This document shows positions 41,701-49,888 of a stretch of 64,000 nt of DNA, piece by piece (the stretch's first letter is position 1; each line of letters starts with the position of its first letter). Source of the DNA: Streptomyces sp. 1331.2 (GTDB lineage Bacteria; Actinomycetota; Actinomycetes; Streptomycetales; Streptomycetaceae). Where the stretch lies: the NCBI RefSeq assembly GCF_900199205.1, contig NZ_OBMJ01000002.1, positions 248,001 to 312,000 on the forward strand, read 5' to 3'. The notes beneath the pieces are model-generated. The model was given only the letters and a program-made list of their open reading frames with translations. It ran no database searches and was not told the DNA's origin. The position numbers and the translations under genes are program-made.

Positions 41701-41942
41701 ACCTCTCCTGGCCGGACATCGACCCCGCAAAGACCGGGTTCGTCAAGCTCGACGAGAACACCACACCCGTCGTCCTGCGCGAGTTCGACCAGCCGGAGGA
41801 CGACGTCGAGAAACACGACCAGCACATCGAGGACCTGTCCCTGCCGCTGTGGCACGCGGGACTGAGCTCCGCCGACGTCGCCTACATCCTCTTCCGGGCA
41901 CCGGTGCTGATGGCCGTCCACGCACAGGAGATGCTGCCGTGA
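38736..41942 (+). CDS. Uncharacterised 1068-residue operon protein
   Basis: No known domain recognised. N-terminus: GYTFLPWLRSGIATRI, then SRTEPRSWITNMEPNYLAHI and RLKPWLALVVLAAG. The middle is low-complexity Ala/Thr/Pro (about 490-640). A conserved-looking block near residues 767-815 includes MPNINRVPPNSISLLETDQE and GLNHEMACELLWREYPTDQR. The C-terminal region has KNELVLVIRGELLKKYPNAA and ends YILFRAPVLMAVHAQEMLP. I recall similar blocks in uncharacterised proteins of other phyla but cannot name a family. There is no signal peptide and no clear TM helix. Starts GTG 38736 within the kelch stop and overlaps the next gene (GTGA). Confidence 0.6.
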   Translation: MTANGYTFLPWLRSGIATRITTDPGTAVRASVPVALRVTAEDGAGAGPLSRDVQRTVQIYGPGDVIGIDPRAVSRTEPRSWITNMEPNYLAHIEFQDEDFPWRYSPAAPDATTRRLKPWLALVVLAAGPDSRSTDGAEFTDGRAAGRPLPYIAVSNQSVLPPPEQLGAWSHVHVNGALDSPVVSEDMGSVLPALAQVLRSNADHACARLLCPRRLNPDTAYHAFLVPAFETGRLAGLGLDPAAAPGALHPSWGKAYNGQQAVGQLPYYHRWFFSTGSAGDFEYLVRLLDPVPKLDPSVGRRDLDVHRQAGPGLPGITVPTALAGILKLGGALQQPERPSDDYDNWDDLQRLGFHYPHPFQQALAGLINLADDYLTQTPATAHHNLATTLAAASVGAGDPVISPPLYGRWHAPASRLLTERDGSPVADQRNWVHRLNLDPRFRVAAGLGAQVVQKRQEEFMQAAWAQVGEVLAANARIRAAQLAREVGTVLQNKHLEPPAAALARTPASGRALTLTAPSHSRVVTTTQDPGTANGRSAGSAEQVAVGFHLSGSRVAAAPASAPMRRLTRPGSRLMRGLKFTADQPPEALIPKMDADTAGVTAAPPKVRPASVITPTRLDQVLHPTPAATATAPAPATGTDPVDQLPTSHDFVLTLPGDTFVPSPGGADSAEAQSFKQALHEIYQGYADAALGGRSDGRRPLDVPGTTAATLAGLRPDGTVPRSLLSSLRLPERLAPFAEQFLEAMAYPVLDLPVYQALLDLSVDLFMPNINRVPPNSISLLETDQEFIEAYLVGLNHEMACELLWREYPTDQRGTPFRQFWDVRSVPALPGESAGERRERLYDIPPIATWTRQSKLGGHNNRESVQKNELVLVIRGELLKKYPNAAIYAHRAAWQLTDGQPDPDKERVPVDLVDEANPSHDEIRLPLYEAKVEPDIYLLGFDLTSPEAKGTEPPGSAGWFFVIKERPGEPRFGADVEPDANPPRVEVWNDLSWPDIDPAKTGFVKLDENTTPVVLREFDQPEDDVEKHDQHIEDLSLPLWHAGLSSADVAYILFRAPVLMAVHAQEMLP

Positions 41943-44900
41943 CCATCCCTCACTCGACCGCGGCCCTGCCGCTCAGCGACGACTTCCCGGTCCTGCTCGG
42001 ACCGGTCCGCGTCGAGACCCGCTTCACCGCCGACGAACTGCTCGTGCGGATCTTCCCCGACGAATGGTCGGTGGAGTCGTTCGAGCCCCTTCCCAGCCAG
42101 GCGGAGATCGGCGCGGTCGACGCCTACTGGACCGCGCTGTGGCGAGCCGGGGGCAACGCGCCCGCCGAACAGTCCGCGTGGCAGGAGCTGACGGCGAGGG
42201 TGCCGGCGGGGCGGGCGAGCTGGCTGGTGCAGAACCGGCGCCCCGCCGACCCGACGGACCAGCCCTCCGGCGTGGACCCCGGCACCACCGTCCTCGTGGT
42301 CGTCACCCCGCAGGCCGTGGCAGCGGCCGACCGCCAGCCCACCGTCACGTACTGGACCGCCGTGTGGCAGGCCCACGGAGACCGGGCGAAACTCGCCGCG
42401 GCCGACGCGGCCCTGCTGGCGGCGGTGGGAGCCGCCCGAGCCGACGCCATCCGCAGGAGCCGACCGGTCGGGATCGACAGTGCGGCGACGGTGACCGGGA
42501 ACAGCGTCCTGGTGGCGTTCCTCGTGCTTCCGCCGCCCGCTGCCACGGACGTGTCGTCGCGGTCCTGGACACAGGCACCCCGGGCCCGGCTGCTGCCCGA
42601 CCGGTTCACCGTGACCGGGTACGTCGGCACCGCCCAGGTGTTCTCCGTCCCCGGTGCGCCCGTGCCCGCCGCGCTGGACGTCGGACCGGACCCCGGCTCC
42701 GCCGAGAAGCCCAAGGTCAACGAGCAGACCGGGGAGCTGTTCGTCCCCGCCGCGCTGCGCTGGCTGACCGAGTTCGACGCGGCGGTCGCGGTCGGCATGG
42801 CGGTGCGGGTGCCGCTGCAGGACAGCTTCCGAAGCGGCGTCGACCGGATCGTCGTCCTCGGCCTGCGGCAGAACAGCACCGCCGACCGGACGGCCGCCGA
42901 CCTCGCCGACCTGCTCACCCGCCAGCTGCGCAGCCAGGCCGGCCTCACCCTGCTGCCGCAGGGCACCCCGACCAACAACAGCGAGGAGACACCCGCAGGA
43001 CAGGACCAGCGCGCCGTGTCCGCCGCGGTGCTGCGGTCCGCGTCCGCCCCCACGGCCACGGCGGCGGCCGACGACTGGACGACCAGGACGGACGGCCAGT
43101 GGTTCGCCGACCTCCTCGGCATCGACCCCGCCACCATGACGGGGGTGGCGGGCGCCGACGGCACCGACCAGCGCGAGGCCCGGGCCGCGAACCTCGCGCT
43201 GTGGCCCGCCACCTGGGGTTCCTACCTGCAGACCATGCTGCACCCGACGGTCCCGGACGGGACCGTCAGCGACACCCGGGACTTCTTCGTCCGGTACGTC
43301 TCCGGACGCGGCCCGGTCCCCGCGGTCAGGATCGGACGTCAGCCGTACGGCATCCTGCCGACGACGGCCTTCTCCCGCCTCGCCTGGCCCGACACCGCCA
43401 CCCGCCGGCGGGCCCTGGGGGCCCTGCTGTCGGCAGCCGCCGAGGACTGGAGGACCGCCGCCGGCCAGGTGACGTACCTGGGCAAGCCCACCCCGTCCGG
43501 GACGGCGCCGGCCGATCCGCACCAGCAGCTGCTGGACATCCTCGCCCTGCACCCCACCTCGGCCGAGTACCACCAGCGCTACGCACAGAGCGTCGAGGAC
43601 ATCTACAACCGCGAGAACTTCAGCAGCAACGGCCCGAAGGTGCTGCCGGCGCTGGAGGACCTGCTCGGCATGCCGCAGCCGATCCGCGCCCTGCTGCACC
43701 GGCTCGCCCCGCCAGGACAGCCCACCGTCGACCCGGCCATCATCCGCCGTCTGTTCACCGAGGAGCAGTACCCGCTGCTCGGCCCCCTCGTCGACGACCA
43801 ACCGCTCTCGGAGAGCAGGAAGGTCCGGTCCTACCTCCCCGACGGACGCAACTACCTGCAGTGGCTCGCCGACAACGCGGCCCGCGACCTGGAGACCGTC
43901 CGTCTGGAGAAGGGCTTCACCGACGACCGTCCCCCGGCGGCCGTGCTCTACCTGCTCCTGCGGCACGCGGTGCTGCTCGGCTGGGAGCAGACCGCGCGCG
44001 CACTGGCCGCCGCGGCGGGCGAGACGGTATCGGCCGCGGACCCGCTGTTCATCCACATCCGCACCACCCAGCCGCCGCTGCCCAGCGAGAGCCGGTACCG
44101 GAAGCTCTACGCCCCCGACCCCGCCATCACCCACGACCCGTCGCGGCTCGTCGTCGACTTCATCCCGGACGTGCTGTCCACCCATCCCGCCGCCCGGCAA
44201 CTCGCCGAGCAGATCGCCGCCCTCCGGCTGCTCGCCGACCTGCCCACCGCCCGGCTGGAACGCGTCCTGGCCGAGCACCTGGACTGCGCGACCTACCGCC
44301 TGGACGCCTGGCGGCTCGGCCTGGCCAACGAACGCCTGGCCGTCCTGCGCTACGGCGCCGACGGCACGTCCCCGGCCCGCCGCGGGCTGCACCTCGGCGC
44401 CTACGGATGGCTGGAGGACGTCAGGCCCGGCCCCGGAACACACACCCCCGTCCACCTGACGGGCAGCCTCGGGGCGCTGTTCACCCCGAGCGGTTCCCAG
44501 CCGCTGCTGAAGGACCCCGGGAACGGCGGCTACATCCACGCCCCGTCGCCCGCCCAGGCCACCACCGCGGCCGTCCTGAGGGCCGGATACCTCGCCAACG
44601 GCTCCCGCGAGAACCCCGGCAGCTTCGCCGTCAACCTCAGCTCCGACCGCGTCCGGACCGCCCTCACCCTGCTGGACGGACTCCGGCAGGGCCAGTCGCT
44701 GGGCGCCATGCTGGGCTACCGGTTCGAACGCGGCCTGCACGAGGGGCACCCCGGGGTCGAACTGGACAAGTTCCTGCCGGCGCTGCGCGGGGCGTTCCCG
44801 CTGCGCTCCGGAAAGCTCTCCAACGCCGCACCGGGCACCCCGGTCGAACTGGTCGAGGCCCGCAACGTCGTCGACGGACTGGCACTCGTCCGCAAGGCGA

Positions 44901-47200
44901 CCCGGGAACCCGCCCACCCCGAATACCCCTTCGGCGTCGCCGACCTGCCCACCGCGACCGACGCCGAGCAGAAGGCGATGAACGCGGAAGTGCAGCACCT
45001 GCTCGCCCTCCATGACGCGCTGTCCGACCTCGCCGTCGCCGAAGCCACCCACCAGACCCTGCGCGGGAACCCCGAACGGGCGTCGGCGACCCTCGACGCG
45101 TACGCCAAGGAGGGCTTCCCGCCCGATCCGGACGTGGTCCGCACCCCCCGCAGCGGGGTCACGCTCACCCACCGGCTGGGCCTGATGTTCACCCCCGGCC
45201 TGGGCCCCGGGTTCGGCGCGGCGGCGAACCCCGGCAGCGGTCCACGAGCCCAGGGAGAGCCGGCGGTCAACGCCTGGCTGCCCACGCTGCTGCCGCCCCC
45301 GGCGAACGTGGCCACCACCGTGGAGTGGCAGGACCCGGTCACCGGGGCCCCTCGGAGCCGGGTGGTCACCCAGGCCGATCTCCAGCTCCAACCCCTCGAC
45401 ATGCTGTGGGGCGTACCGTCGGACGACGCGACGCTCACCGACCTGGACGACCGGATCGTCGCCTTCGTCGTCGCCCAGGAGAAACCGCGGCCCGACACGA
45501 AACTGACGATCAGTCACACCCTGAGGATTCACGACAAGCTGACCTTCTTCGAGACGCTGCCCCTCGTCCGCGCGCTGCGCTCGCTCCTGATCCGCTCACG
45601 TCCGCTGCGACCGACGGACCTGGTCCCGGGCGGCAGCGGCCAGCCGGTCGACCGGACCATGGACGACGCCGTCACCGTGGACCGCCGCCGGCCGGCGGCG
45701 GTCCGCACCTCCCTCGACCGACTGCGCCAGGACACCGCCGCCTACCTCGCCTCGCTGACCCCCCTCCTCCCCGACCCGCCCGCCCAGCCCGACCGGGCCG
45801 CCCTCGTCACCGGCATCGACACCTTCCTGGCCGGCTACGCCGACCTGGCCCGGACGGCAGGAGGCTTCGGCATGGCGCGCAGCGGCTGGGGCGAGGCGGC
45901 CCTGTGGCGCGGAGCCGTCTTCGGCGACGTGCTGACGGCCGTCGCCGCCACCGCCGACCGGATGGCCGCATCGCTCTCGGCCGCCGACGCCCTGATCGCC
46001 GCCTACGACCGGCTTCCCTCCTCGGCCACGGCGGACGATCGGTTCCGGCTGCTCCAACAGGCGGAATGGCGGCTCACCACCAAACCCACCAGCCCCCGCC
46101 CGGCCCAGCCCGCGCAGCTGCGCACGATCGTCGGCTCGGAGCGCTCGGCCTTCAACACGCGTCTGCTGGCCCTGCGCGCCATCGCCAGAACCGCGGACAC
46201 CACGCTCAGCGCGCTGCTCGCGGACGTGGCCGCGCTCCTGCCGCTGAGCACCTTCGACCCGGCCGGGCTCGACCTGACCCCCTTCCGGGACCGGGTCGTC
46301 GCCTTCGCCCGGGACCTGCTCGATCGGGCCCGCTCCCTGCTCACCGAGGTGACCGGCCGGCTCGCCGCCGCCGACAAGGCCCTGGCCGCGTACGACCAGG
46401 CCCTGACCGCCGCCGACCAGGTGCAGGCCGCGACCGACGCGCTGCAGGCGATGCTCGGCCCCGACTTCCTCGTCGTGCCCGAATTCACCGTGCCGGACCA
46501 GCTCCAGACGGACTGGAAGAAGGCCCGTATCGACAAGGACCAGCTGCTGAGCCATCTGGTCCACGACTTCCACCGCGACTTCCCGGTCGACGACTGGGTG
46601 CACGGCATCGCCCGCGTGCGCGAGAAGCCACGGCTGTGGGAACAGGCCGTCCTCGTCGCCGACGCCCTGCGCGGTCCGGGCGGCCTGCTCGGCGACCTCC
46701 CCGGATGGGAGGAGCCGGAGCTGGTGCCCGTCCAACTGCCGTACCGCCCGAACGACCACTGGCTGGGCATGGAGTTCGCGGCGGGCACCGAGATCAAGGA
46801 GGACCGGGTGCTCTTCACGGCGCACTACGCTCCCGAGCCGATGCTGGGCGTCAACCGGCACTGCGGGCTCCTGCTCGACGAATGGACGGAAGTCGTCCCC
46901 GCACGGCAGGAGACCACCGGGATTGCGTTCCACTACAACGGCCCGGACGCGGAGCCGCCGCAGGCCATGCTCCTCGTCGTCCCGCCGCAGCAGACCGGCA
47001 ACTGGAGCGCCGACGACCTGCTCCACGCCGTCGGCGAAACGCTCGATCTGGCGAAGATCCGCGCCGTCGAGCCCGCGCACCTGGACACCACCCCCTACGC
47101 CCAACTCCTGCCCGCGACGGTGATGTCGGCGACCCGGCGCCCGATCACCATCAGCACCGATCTCGCAACCGCCAACCTGCGAGGAAAAGCCGATGCCTGA
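41939..47200 (+). CDS. Uncharacterised 1753-residue operon protein
   Basis: A very long soluble-looking protein. Visible blocks: LLVRIFPDEWSVESFEPLPS near the start; VRIGRQPYGILPTTAFSRL at about 463-480; YLLLRHAVLLGWEQTARALA around 660; GYRFERGLHEGHPGVELD near 925. A predicted helical/coiled-coil stretch rich in Ala, Leu and Asp lies at about 1440-1520, and DEWTEVVPARQETTGIAFHY near 1650 before the end. No catalytic or nucleotide-binding motif is seen. I cannot assign it to a family. Starts with GTG 41939 overlapping the previous stop. Its end overlaps the next start by 8 bp. Probably part of a large complex with its neighbours. Confidence 0.6.
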   Translation: MTIPHSTAALPLSDDFPVLLGPVRVETRFTADELLVRIFPDEWSVESFEPLPSQAEIGAVDAYWTALWRAGGNAPAEQSAWQELTARVPAGRASWLVQNRRPADPTDQPSGVDPGTTVLVVVTPQAVAAADRQPTVTYWTAVWQAHGDRAKLAAADAALLAAVGAARADAIRRSRPVGIDSAATVTGNSVLVAFLVLPPPAATDVSSRSWTQAPRARLLPDRFTVTGYVGTAQVFSVPGAPVPAALDVGPDPGSAEKPKVNEQTGELFVPAALRWLTEFDAAVAVGMAVRVPLQDSFRSGVDRIVVLGLRQNSTADRTAADLADLLTRQLRSQAGLTLLPQGTPTNNSEETPAGQDQRAVSAAVLRSASAPTATAAADDWTTRTDGQWFADLLGIDPATMTGVAGADGTDQREARAANLALWPATWGSYLQTMLHPTVPDGTVSDTRDFFVRYVSGRGPVPAVRIGRQPYGILPTTAFSRLAWPDTATRRRALGALLSAAAEDWRTAAGQVTYLGKPTPSGTAPADPHQQLLDILALHPTSAEYHQRYAQSVEDIYNRENFSSNGPKVLPALEDLLGMPQPIRALLHRLAPPGQPTVDPAIIRRLFTEEQYPLLGPLVDDQPLSESRKVRSYLPDGRNYLQWLADNAARDLETVRLEKGFTDDRPPAAVLYLLLRHAVLLGWEQTARALAAAAGETVSAADPLFIHIRTTQPPLPSESRYRKLYAPDPAITHDPSRLVVDFIPDVLSTHPAARQLAEQIAALRLLADLPTARLERVLAEHLDCATYRLDAWRLGLANERLAVLRYGADGTSPARRGLHLGAYGWLEDVRPGPGTHTPVHLTGSLGALFTPSGSQPLLKDPGNGGYIHAPSPAQATTAAVLRAGYLANGSRENPGSFAVNLSSDRVRTALTLLDGLRQGQSLGAMLGYRFERGLHEGHPGVELDKFLPALRGAFPLRSGKLSNAAPGTPVELVEARNVVDGLALVRKATREPAHPEYPFGVADLPTATDAEQKAMNAEVQHLLALHDALSDLAVAEATHQTLRGNPERASATLDAYAKEGFPPDPDVVRTPRSGVTLTHRLGLMFTPGLGPGFGAAANPGSGPRAQGEPAVNAWLPTLLPPPANVATTVEWQDPVTGAPRSRVVTQADLQLQPLDMLWGVPSDDATLTDLDDRIVAFVVAQEKPRPDTKLTISHTLRIHDKLTFFETLPLVRALRSLLIRSRPLRPTDLVPGGSGQPVDRTMDDAVTVDRRRPAAVRTSLDRLRQDTAAYLASLTPLLPDPPAQPDRAALVTGIDTFLAGYADLARTAGGFGMARSGWGEAALWRGAVFGDVLTAVAATADRMAASLSAADALIAAYDRLPSSATADDRFRLLQQAEWRLTTKPTSPRPAQPAQLRTIVGSERSAFNTRLLALRAIARTADTTLSALLADVAALLPLSTFDPAGLDLTPFRDRVVAFARDLLDRARSLLTEVTGRLAAADKALAAYDQALTAADQVQAATDALQAMLGPDFLVVPEFTVPDQLQTDWKKARIDKDQLLSHLVHDFHRDFPVDDWVHGIARVREKPRLWEQAVLVADALRGPGGLLGDLPGWEEPELVPVQLPYRPNDHWLGMEFAAGTEIKEDRVLFTAHYAPEPMLGVNRHCGLLLDEWTEVVPARQETTGIAFHYNGPDAEPPQAMLLVVPPQQTGNWSADDLLHAVGETLDLAKIRAVEPAHLDTTPYAQLLPATVMSATRRPITISTDLATANLRGKADA

Positions 47201-49016
47201 GCCGACCCGTATCGAGGACCTCCGTGCCGCGCTCGACCAGCGGCTGTTCCCCACCGTGGGACTCTGGAACCGGCTGGAGGGCCGCCCGCGCACCACGTCG
47301 TTCGAGCGTGCGCTGCGTGCCGAGGTCCGCGACCCGCTCTGGATGCTCACCCGCCAGTGGCAGCTCGGCGAGTTCCGGGGCACCGACGCGGGTTCGCCCG
47401 TCACCGCGACCTACTCGGTGGCCACCTCCGTGCCCTCCAGGTTCCGGCCGGGATCCGGTGCGGCCGGAACCCTGCCGACCGAAGCCCTGCCGGCCGACAG
47501 GCCGCTGGAGGCGGTGGCCGAGCGACGGGCCCTGCCGTTCGCGTTCGGCCCGGATCCGGTCTCCTACGACCTGCGGCTGATCATCGGACGGCGGTGGCTG
47601 AAGCTCCTCGGCCCGCAACTCGGCCTGAAGCACCTGCGCCCGACGTTCATCGAAAAGTACCGGATCGCCCTGCCCGAGCCGGCCGTGGACGCCGACACCC
47701 CGCGCACGGCCGACCAGCAGGTCTGGTCCACCCTGCAGGCGTTCGCCGACCGCCGGATGGACGGGTACGCGCTCTACCGGCACATCAAGGCGGACAACGG
47801 CAAGGCCTCGGACGGCATCTCCGTCTCGGGGCCGGCGCGTGCGCAGCTCGACGGCCTGGGTGCCCGTCTCGTCGCCTGGTTCGACGACCTGTTCGACCAG
47901 CCCGGCGGGGACGCGACCTGGGACGCCACCCGGCTCGAACACCGGTTCTCGATCGCTGCCGCCCCGACCGGTACCGAGAAGGTCCTGACCGCACAGGAGT
48001 TCCCCGGAGGCCACCTGGACTGGCACGCGTTCTCCGTCGACCCGGGCACCCCGCTCGGCGGGACCACTCCGCCTCCCGCGCCCATCAACCGGACCGTGTT
48101 CCCGGCACCGGTGCGGTACTCGGGCATGCCCCTGCCCCGTTGGTGGGCGGTGGAGGACGGACGCACCAACTTCGCCGGGGTCCGACCGGACAGCACCGAC
48201 CTGGCGAAGCTCGTCTTCCTCGAATTCGCGCTCGTCTACAGCAACGACTGGTACCAGCTGCCCTGTGATCTTCCGGCCGGAGTGCTCGCGTCGATCCAGG
48301 GACTCGCGGTCACCGACGTGTTCGGGCAGCGGCAGTGGATCAGCCCGGCGGGGTCCGGCCAGGACGAGGACTGGCAGCGCTGGTCGATGTACACCCTGGA
48401 CACGATCGGCACCGCCGACGTCCCCGCCGACCTGAGCTTCTTCCTCCCCCCGACCGTGCCGAAGGTGGCCGAGGGCGCGCCGCTGGAGGAGATCGCGCTG
48501 ATCCGCGACGAGAACGCCAACATGGTCTGGGGCGTGGAGAAGACCGTCCCGCTGCCCACCGGCGAGGGCCGACGGGGCAGCGAGGTGGTGGCGGAGATCC
48601 TCGCGCACCGCCGGCGCTTCGTGCCCACCCCGGCACCCGACGCTCCCCGCGCGCCGATCGCGTACCAGGCGATGAGCGTCGTCCCGGAGAACTGGGTGCC
48701 CTTCGTCGCGGTCCACGTCCCCGACAGTGACCGGGCCATCCGGTTGCAGCGCGCCGCCATGCTCAGCGTGATCGACGGCAAACCGGTACGGCCGCACACG
48801 AGCCTGCTCAGGGAGGGCATCGACGCCGGAAACCCCTACTTCGTCAACGAGGAGGAAGTGCCTCCGACCGGAACCACCCTCGCCCTCGCCTACCGTCGCA
48901 CCCGCTGGTACAACGGGCGCGTCTCCGTCTGGCTCGGCGCCCAGCGCGGTGTCGGCCGGGGCGAGGGCTCCAGCGGGCTGGTCTTCGACACCCTGGTCGA
49001 CACCGCCCACCCCTGA
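47193..49016 (+). CDS. Uncharacterised 607-residue operon protein
   Basis: The last gene of the long operon. Near the N-terminus LWNRLEGRPRTTSFERALRA is followed by WMLTRQWQLGEFRGTDAGSP (about 50-69), a dense conserved-looking block. The centre contains LKLLGPQLGLKHLRPTFIEKY and RYSGMPLPRWWAVEDGRTNF. The end has YFVNEEEVPPTGTTLALAYR. Aromatic-rich (Trp, Phe, Tyr), with no signal peptide or TM helix. Its ATG lies inside the 3' end of the 1753-residue gene (8-bp overlap), implying coupled synthesis in fixed proportion. No family known to me. Confidence 0.6.
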   Translation: MPEPTRIEDLRAALDQRLFPTVGLWNRLEGRPRTTSFERALRAEVRDPLWMLTRQWQLGEFRGTDAGSPVTATYSVATSVPSRFRPGSGAAGTLPTEALPADRPLEAVAERRALPFAFGPDPVSYDLRLIIGRRWLKLLGPQLGLKHLRPTFIEKYRIALPEPAVDADTPRTADQQVWSTLQAFADRRMDGYALYRHIKADNGKASDGISVSGPARAQLDGLGARLVAWFDDLFDQPGGDATWDATRLEHRFSIAAAPTGTEKVLTAQEFPGGHLDWHAFSVDPGTPLGGTTPPPAPINRTVFPAPVRYSGMPLPRWWAVEDGRTNFAGVRPDSTDLAKLVFLEFALVYSNDWYQLPCDLPAGVLASIQGLAVTDVFGQRQWISPAGSGQDEDWQRWSMYTLDTIGTADVPADLSFFLPPTVPKVAEGAPLEEIALIRDENANMVWGVEKTVPLPTGEGRRGSEVVAEILAHRRRFVPTPAPDAPRAPIAYQAMSVVPENWVPFVAVHVPDSDRAIRLQRAAMLSVIDGKPVRPHTSLLREGIDAGNPYFVNEEEVPPTGTTLALAYRRTRWYNGRVSVWLGAQRGVGRGEGSSGLVFDTLVDTAHP

Positions 49017-49072
49017 GACGTCGGTCGGCGTCGACCCCGGGTGGACCGTCCTGCGAGCGGGCGGCTGCCAGG

Positions 49073-49118
49073 GCGGCTACCAGGGCACGACCTGCGCGGC
49101 TACCAGGGCACGACCTGC
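49073..49118. repeat. 23-bp tandem duplication at the SDR stop codon
   Basis: Two identical 23-bp units (49073-49095, 49096-49118) start GCGGCTACCAGGGC and end ACGACCTGC. On the minus strand each encodes the end of the SDR protein (QVVPW) plus TAG. The second TAG falls in another frame because 23 is not a multiple of 3. Confidence 0.8.
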
Positions 49119-49819
49119 CCCTGGTGGTCGACGAAGTGCAGGCCCGGCTTGCCCCGGTGGCGCTCGATCGTGTCGGCAACGCCGGGGACGCTCTCCTCGA
49201 CGCTCAACTCGGCACCGGGGCCGCCGAGTTCGGTACGGACCCAGCCCGGGTCCAGCAGGAGCAGGGTCCGGTCTCCGGCGGTGTCGCGGGCCGCGTAGCA
49301 GCGCATCAGCTGGTTGAGGGCGGACTTGCTGGCCCGGTACAGGTCCTGGCCGCCGAAGGTGTTGAGGGTGATGCTGCCCTGGGAGGAGGACATCACGCCG
49401 ATCGTCCCGGCCGGGGCGACCAGCGGGCCGAGGGTCTCCACGGCGCGCATCGGGCTGAGCGCGTTGGTCACCATGACCTCGGTGAACATGTCCGTCGGGA
49501 CCTCCCCGATGGGAAGGTCGCCACGGGTGATCGCGGCGTTGACGAAGAGCAGGTCGAGGGTGCGGCCGTTCCCGTTCCCGTTGCCTGTGCCGGCCAGCCG
49601 GTCGCGCAGCGCCGTCAGCTGCTCCGGGTCGGTCATCTCCAGGGACTCGACGGTCAGCCGCCCCGGGTGTGCGTCGGCCAGCTCGTGCAGGCCGGTGCGC
49701 CGGTGTCCGCGGACGGTGCCGATGACGTCCCAGCCGCGGCGCAGGAGCTCGGTGGCGAGCCCGAGGCCCAGGGTGCGGGAGGCGCCGATGACGAGGGCGG
49801 TGTTGCGGTTGTCGGTCAT
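49100..49819 (-). CDS. SDR family oxidoreductase
   Basis: A 239-residue NAD(P)-dependent dehydrogenase-like protein. VIGASRTLGLGLA is the glycine-rich cofactor loop, DLLFVNAAITRG the NNAG-like strand and LYRASKSALNQ the Tyr-x-x-x-Lys catalytic pair. A short Gly/Asn run (GTGNGNGNGR) is inserted in the middle. It is divergent from a LysR regulator 69 bp away, which is probably its activator. ATG 49819 begins MTDNRNTALVIGA; longer in-frame starts lie beyond the regulatory region and run through the LysR gene. Confidence 0.88.
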   Translation of the reverse strand: MTDNRNTALVIGASRTLGLGLATELLRRGWDVIGTVRGHRRTGLHELADAHPGRLTVESLEMTDPEQLTALRDRLAGTGNGNGNGRTLDLLFVNAAITRGDLPIGEVPTDMFTEVMVTNALSPMRAVETLGPLVAPAGTIGVMSSSQGSITLNTFGGQDLYRASKSALNQLMRCYAARDTAGDRTLLLLDPGWVRTELGGPGAELSVEESVPGVADTIERHRGKPGLHFVDHQGQVVPW

Positions 49820-49853
49820 GGCCCGAGTCTGCGGGGCGGCGACGGCGGCGGTC

Positions 49854-49875
49854 CAATGCTCTTGCGGCCGCATTG
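49854..49875. promoter_or_regulatory. LysR-type site between SDR and regulator
   Basis: CAATGC (49854-49859) and GCATTG (49870-49875) are 6-bp inverted arms with a 10-bp spacer. They lie 14 bp before the LysR start and 35 bp before the SDR start, as expected of a LysR-family recognition site. Confidence 0.55.
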
Positions 49876-49888
49876 ATACCGTGCGGGC

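Noticed and set aside
41882..45532. 1216-codon minus-strand frame
   Set aside because: Antisense to the 1753-residue gene, same shadow composition as the others.
29279..49016. Giant operon as a contractile injection system or phage tail
   Set aside because: No sheath, tube, baseplate, LysM spike or AAA ATPase signature was found in any product.
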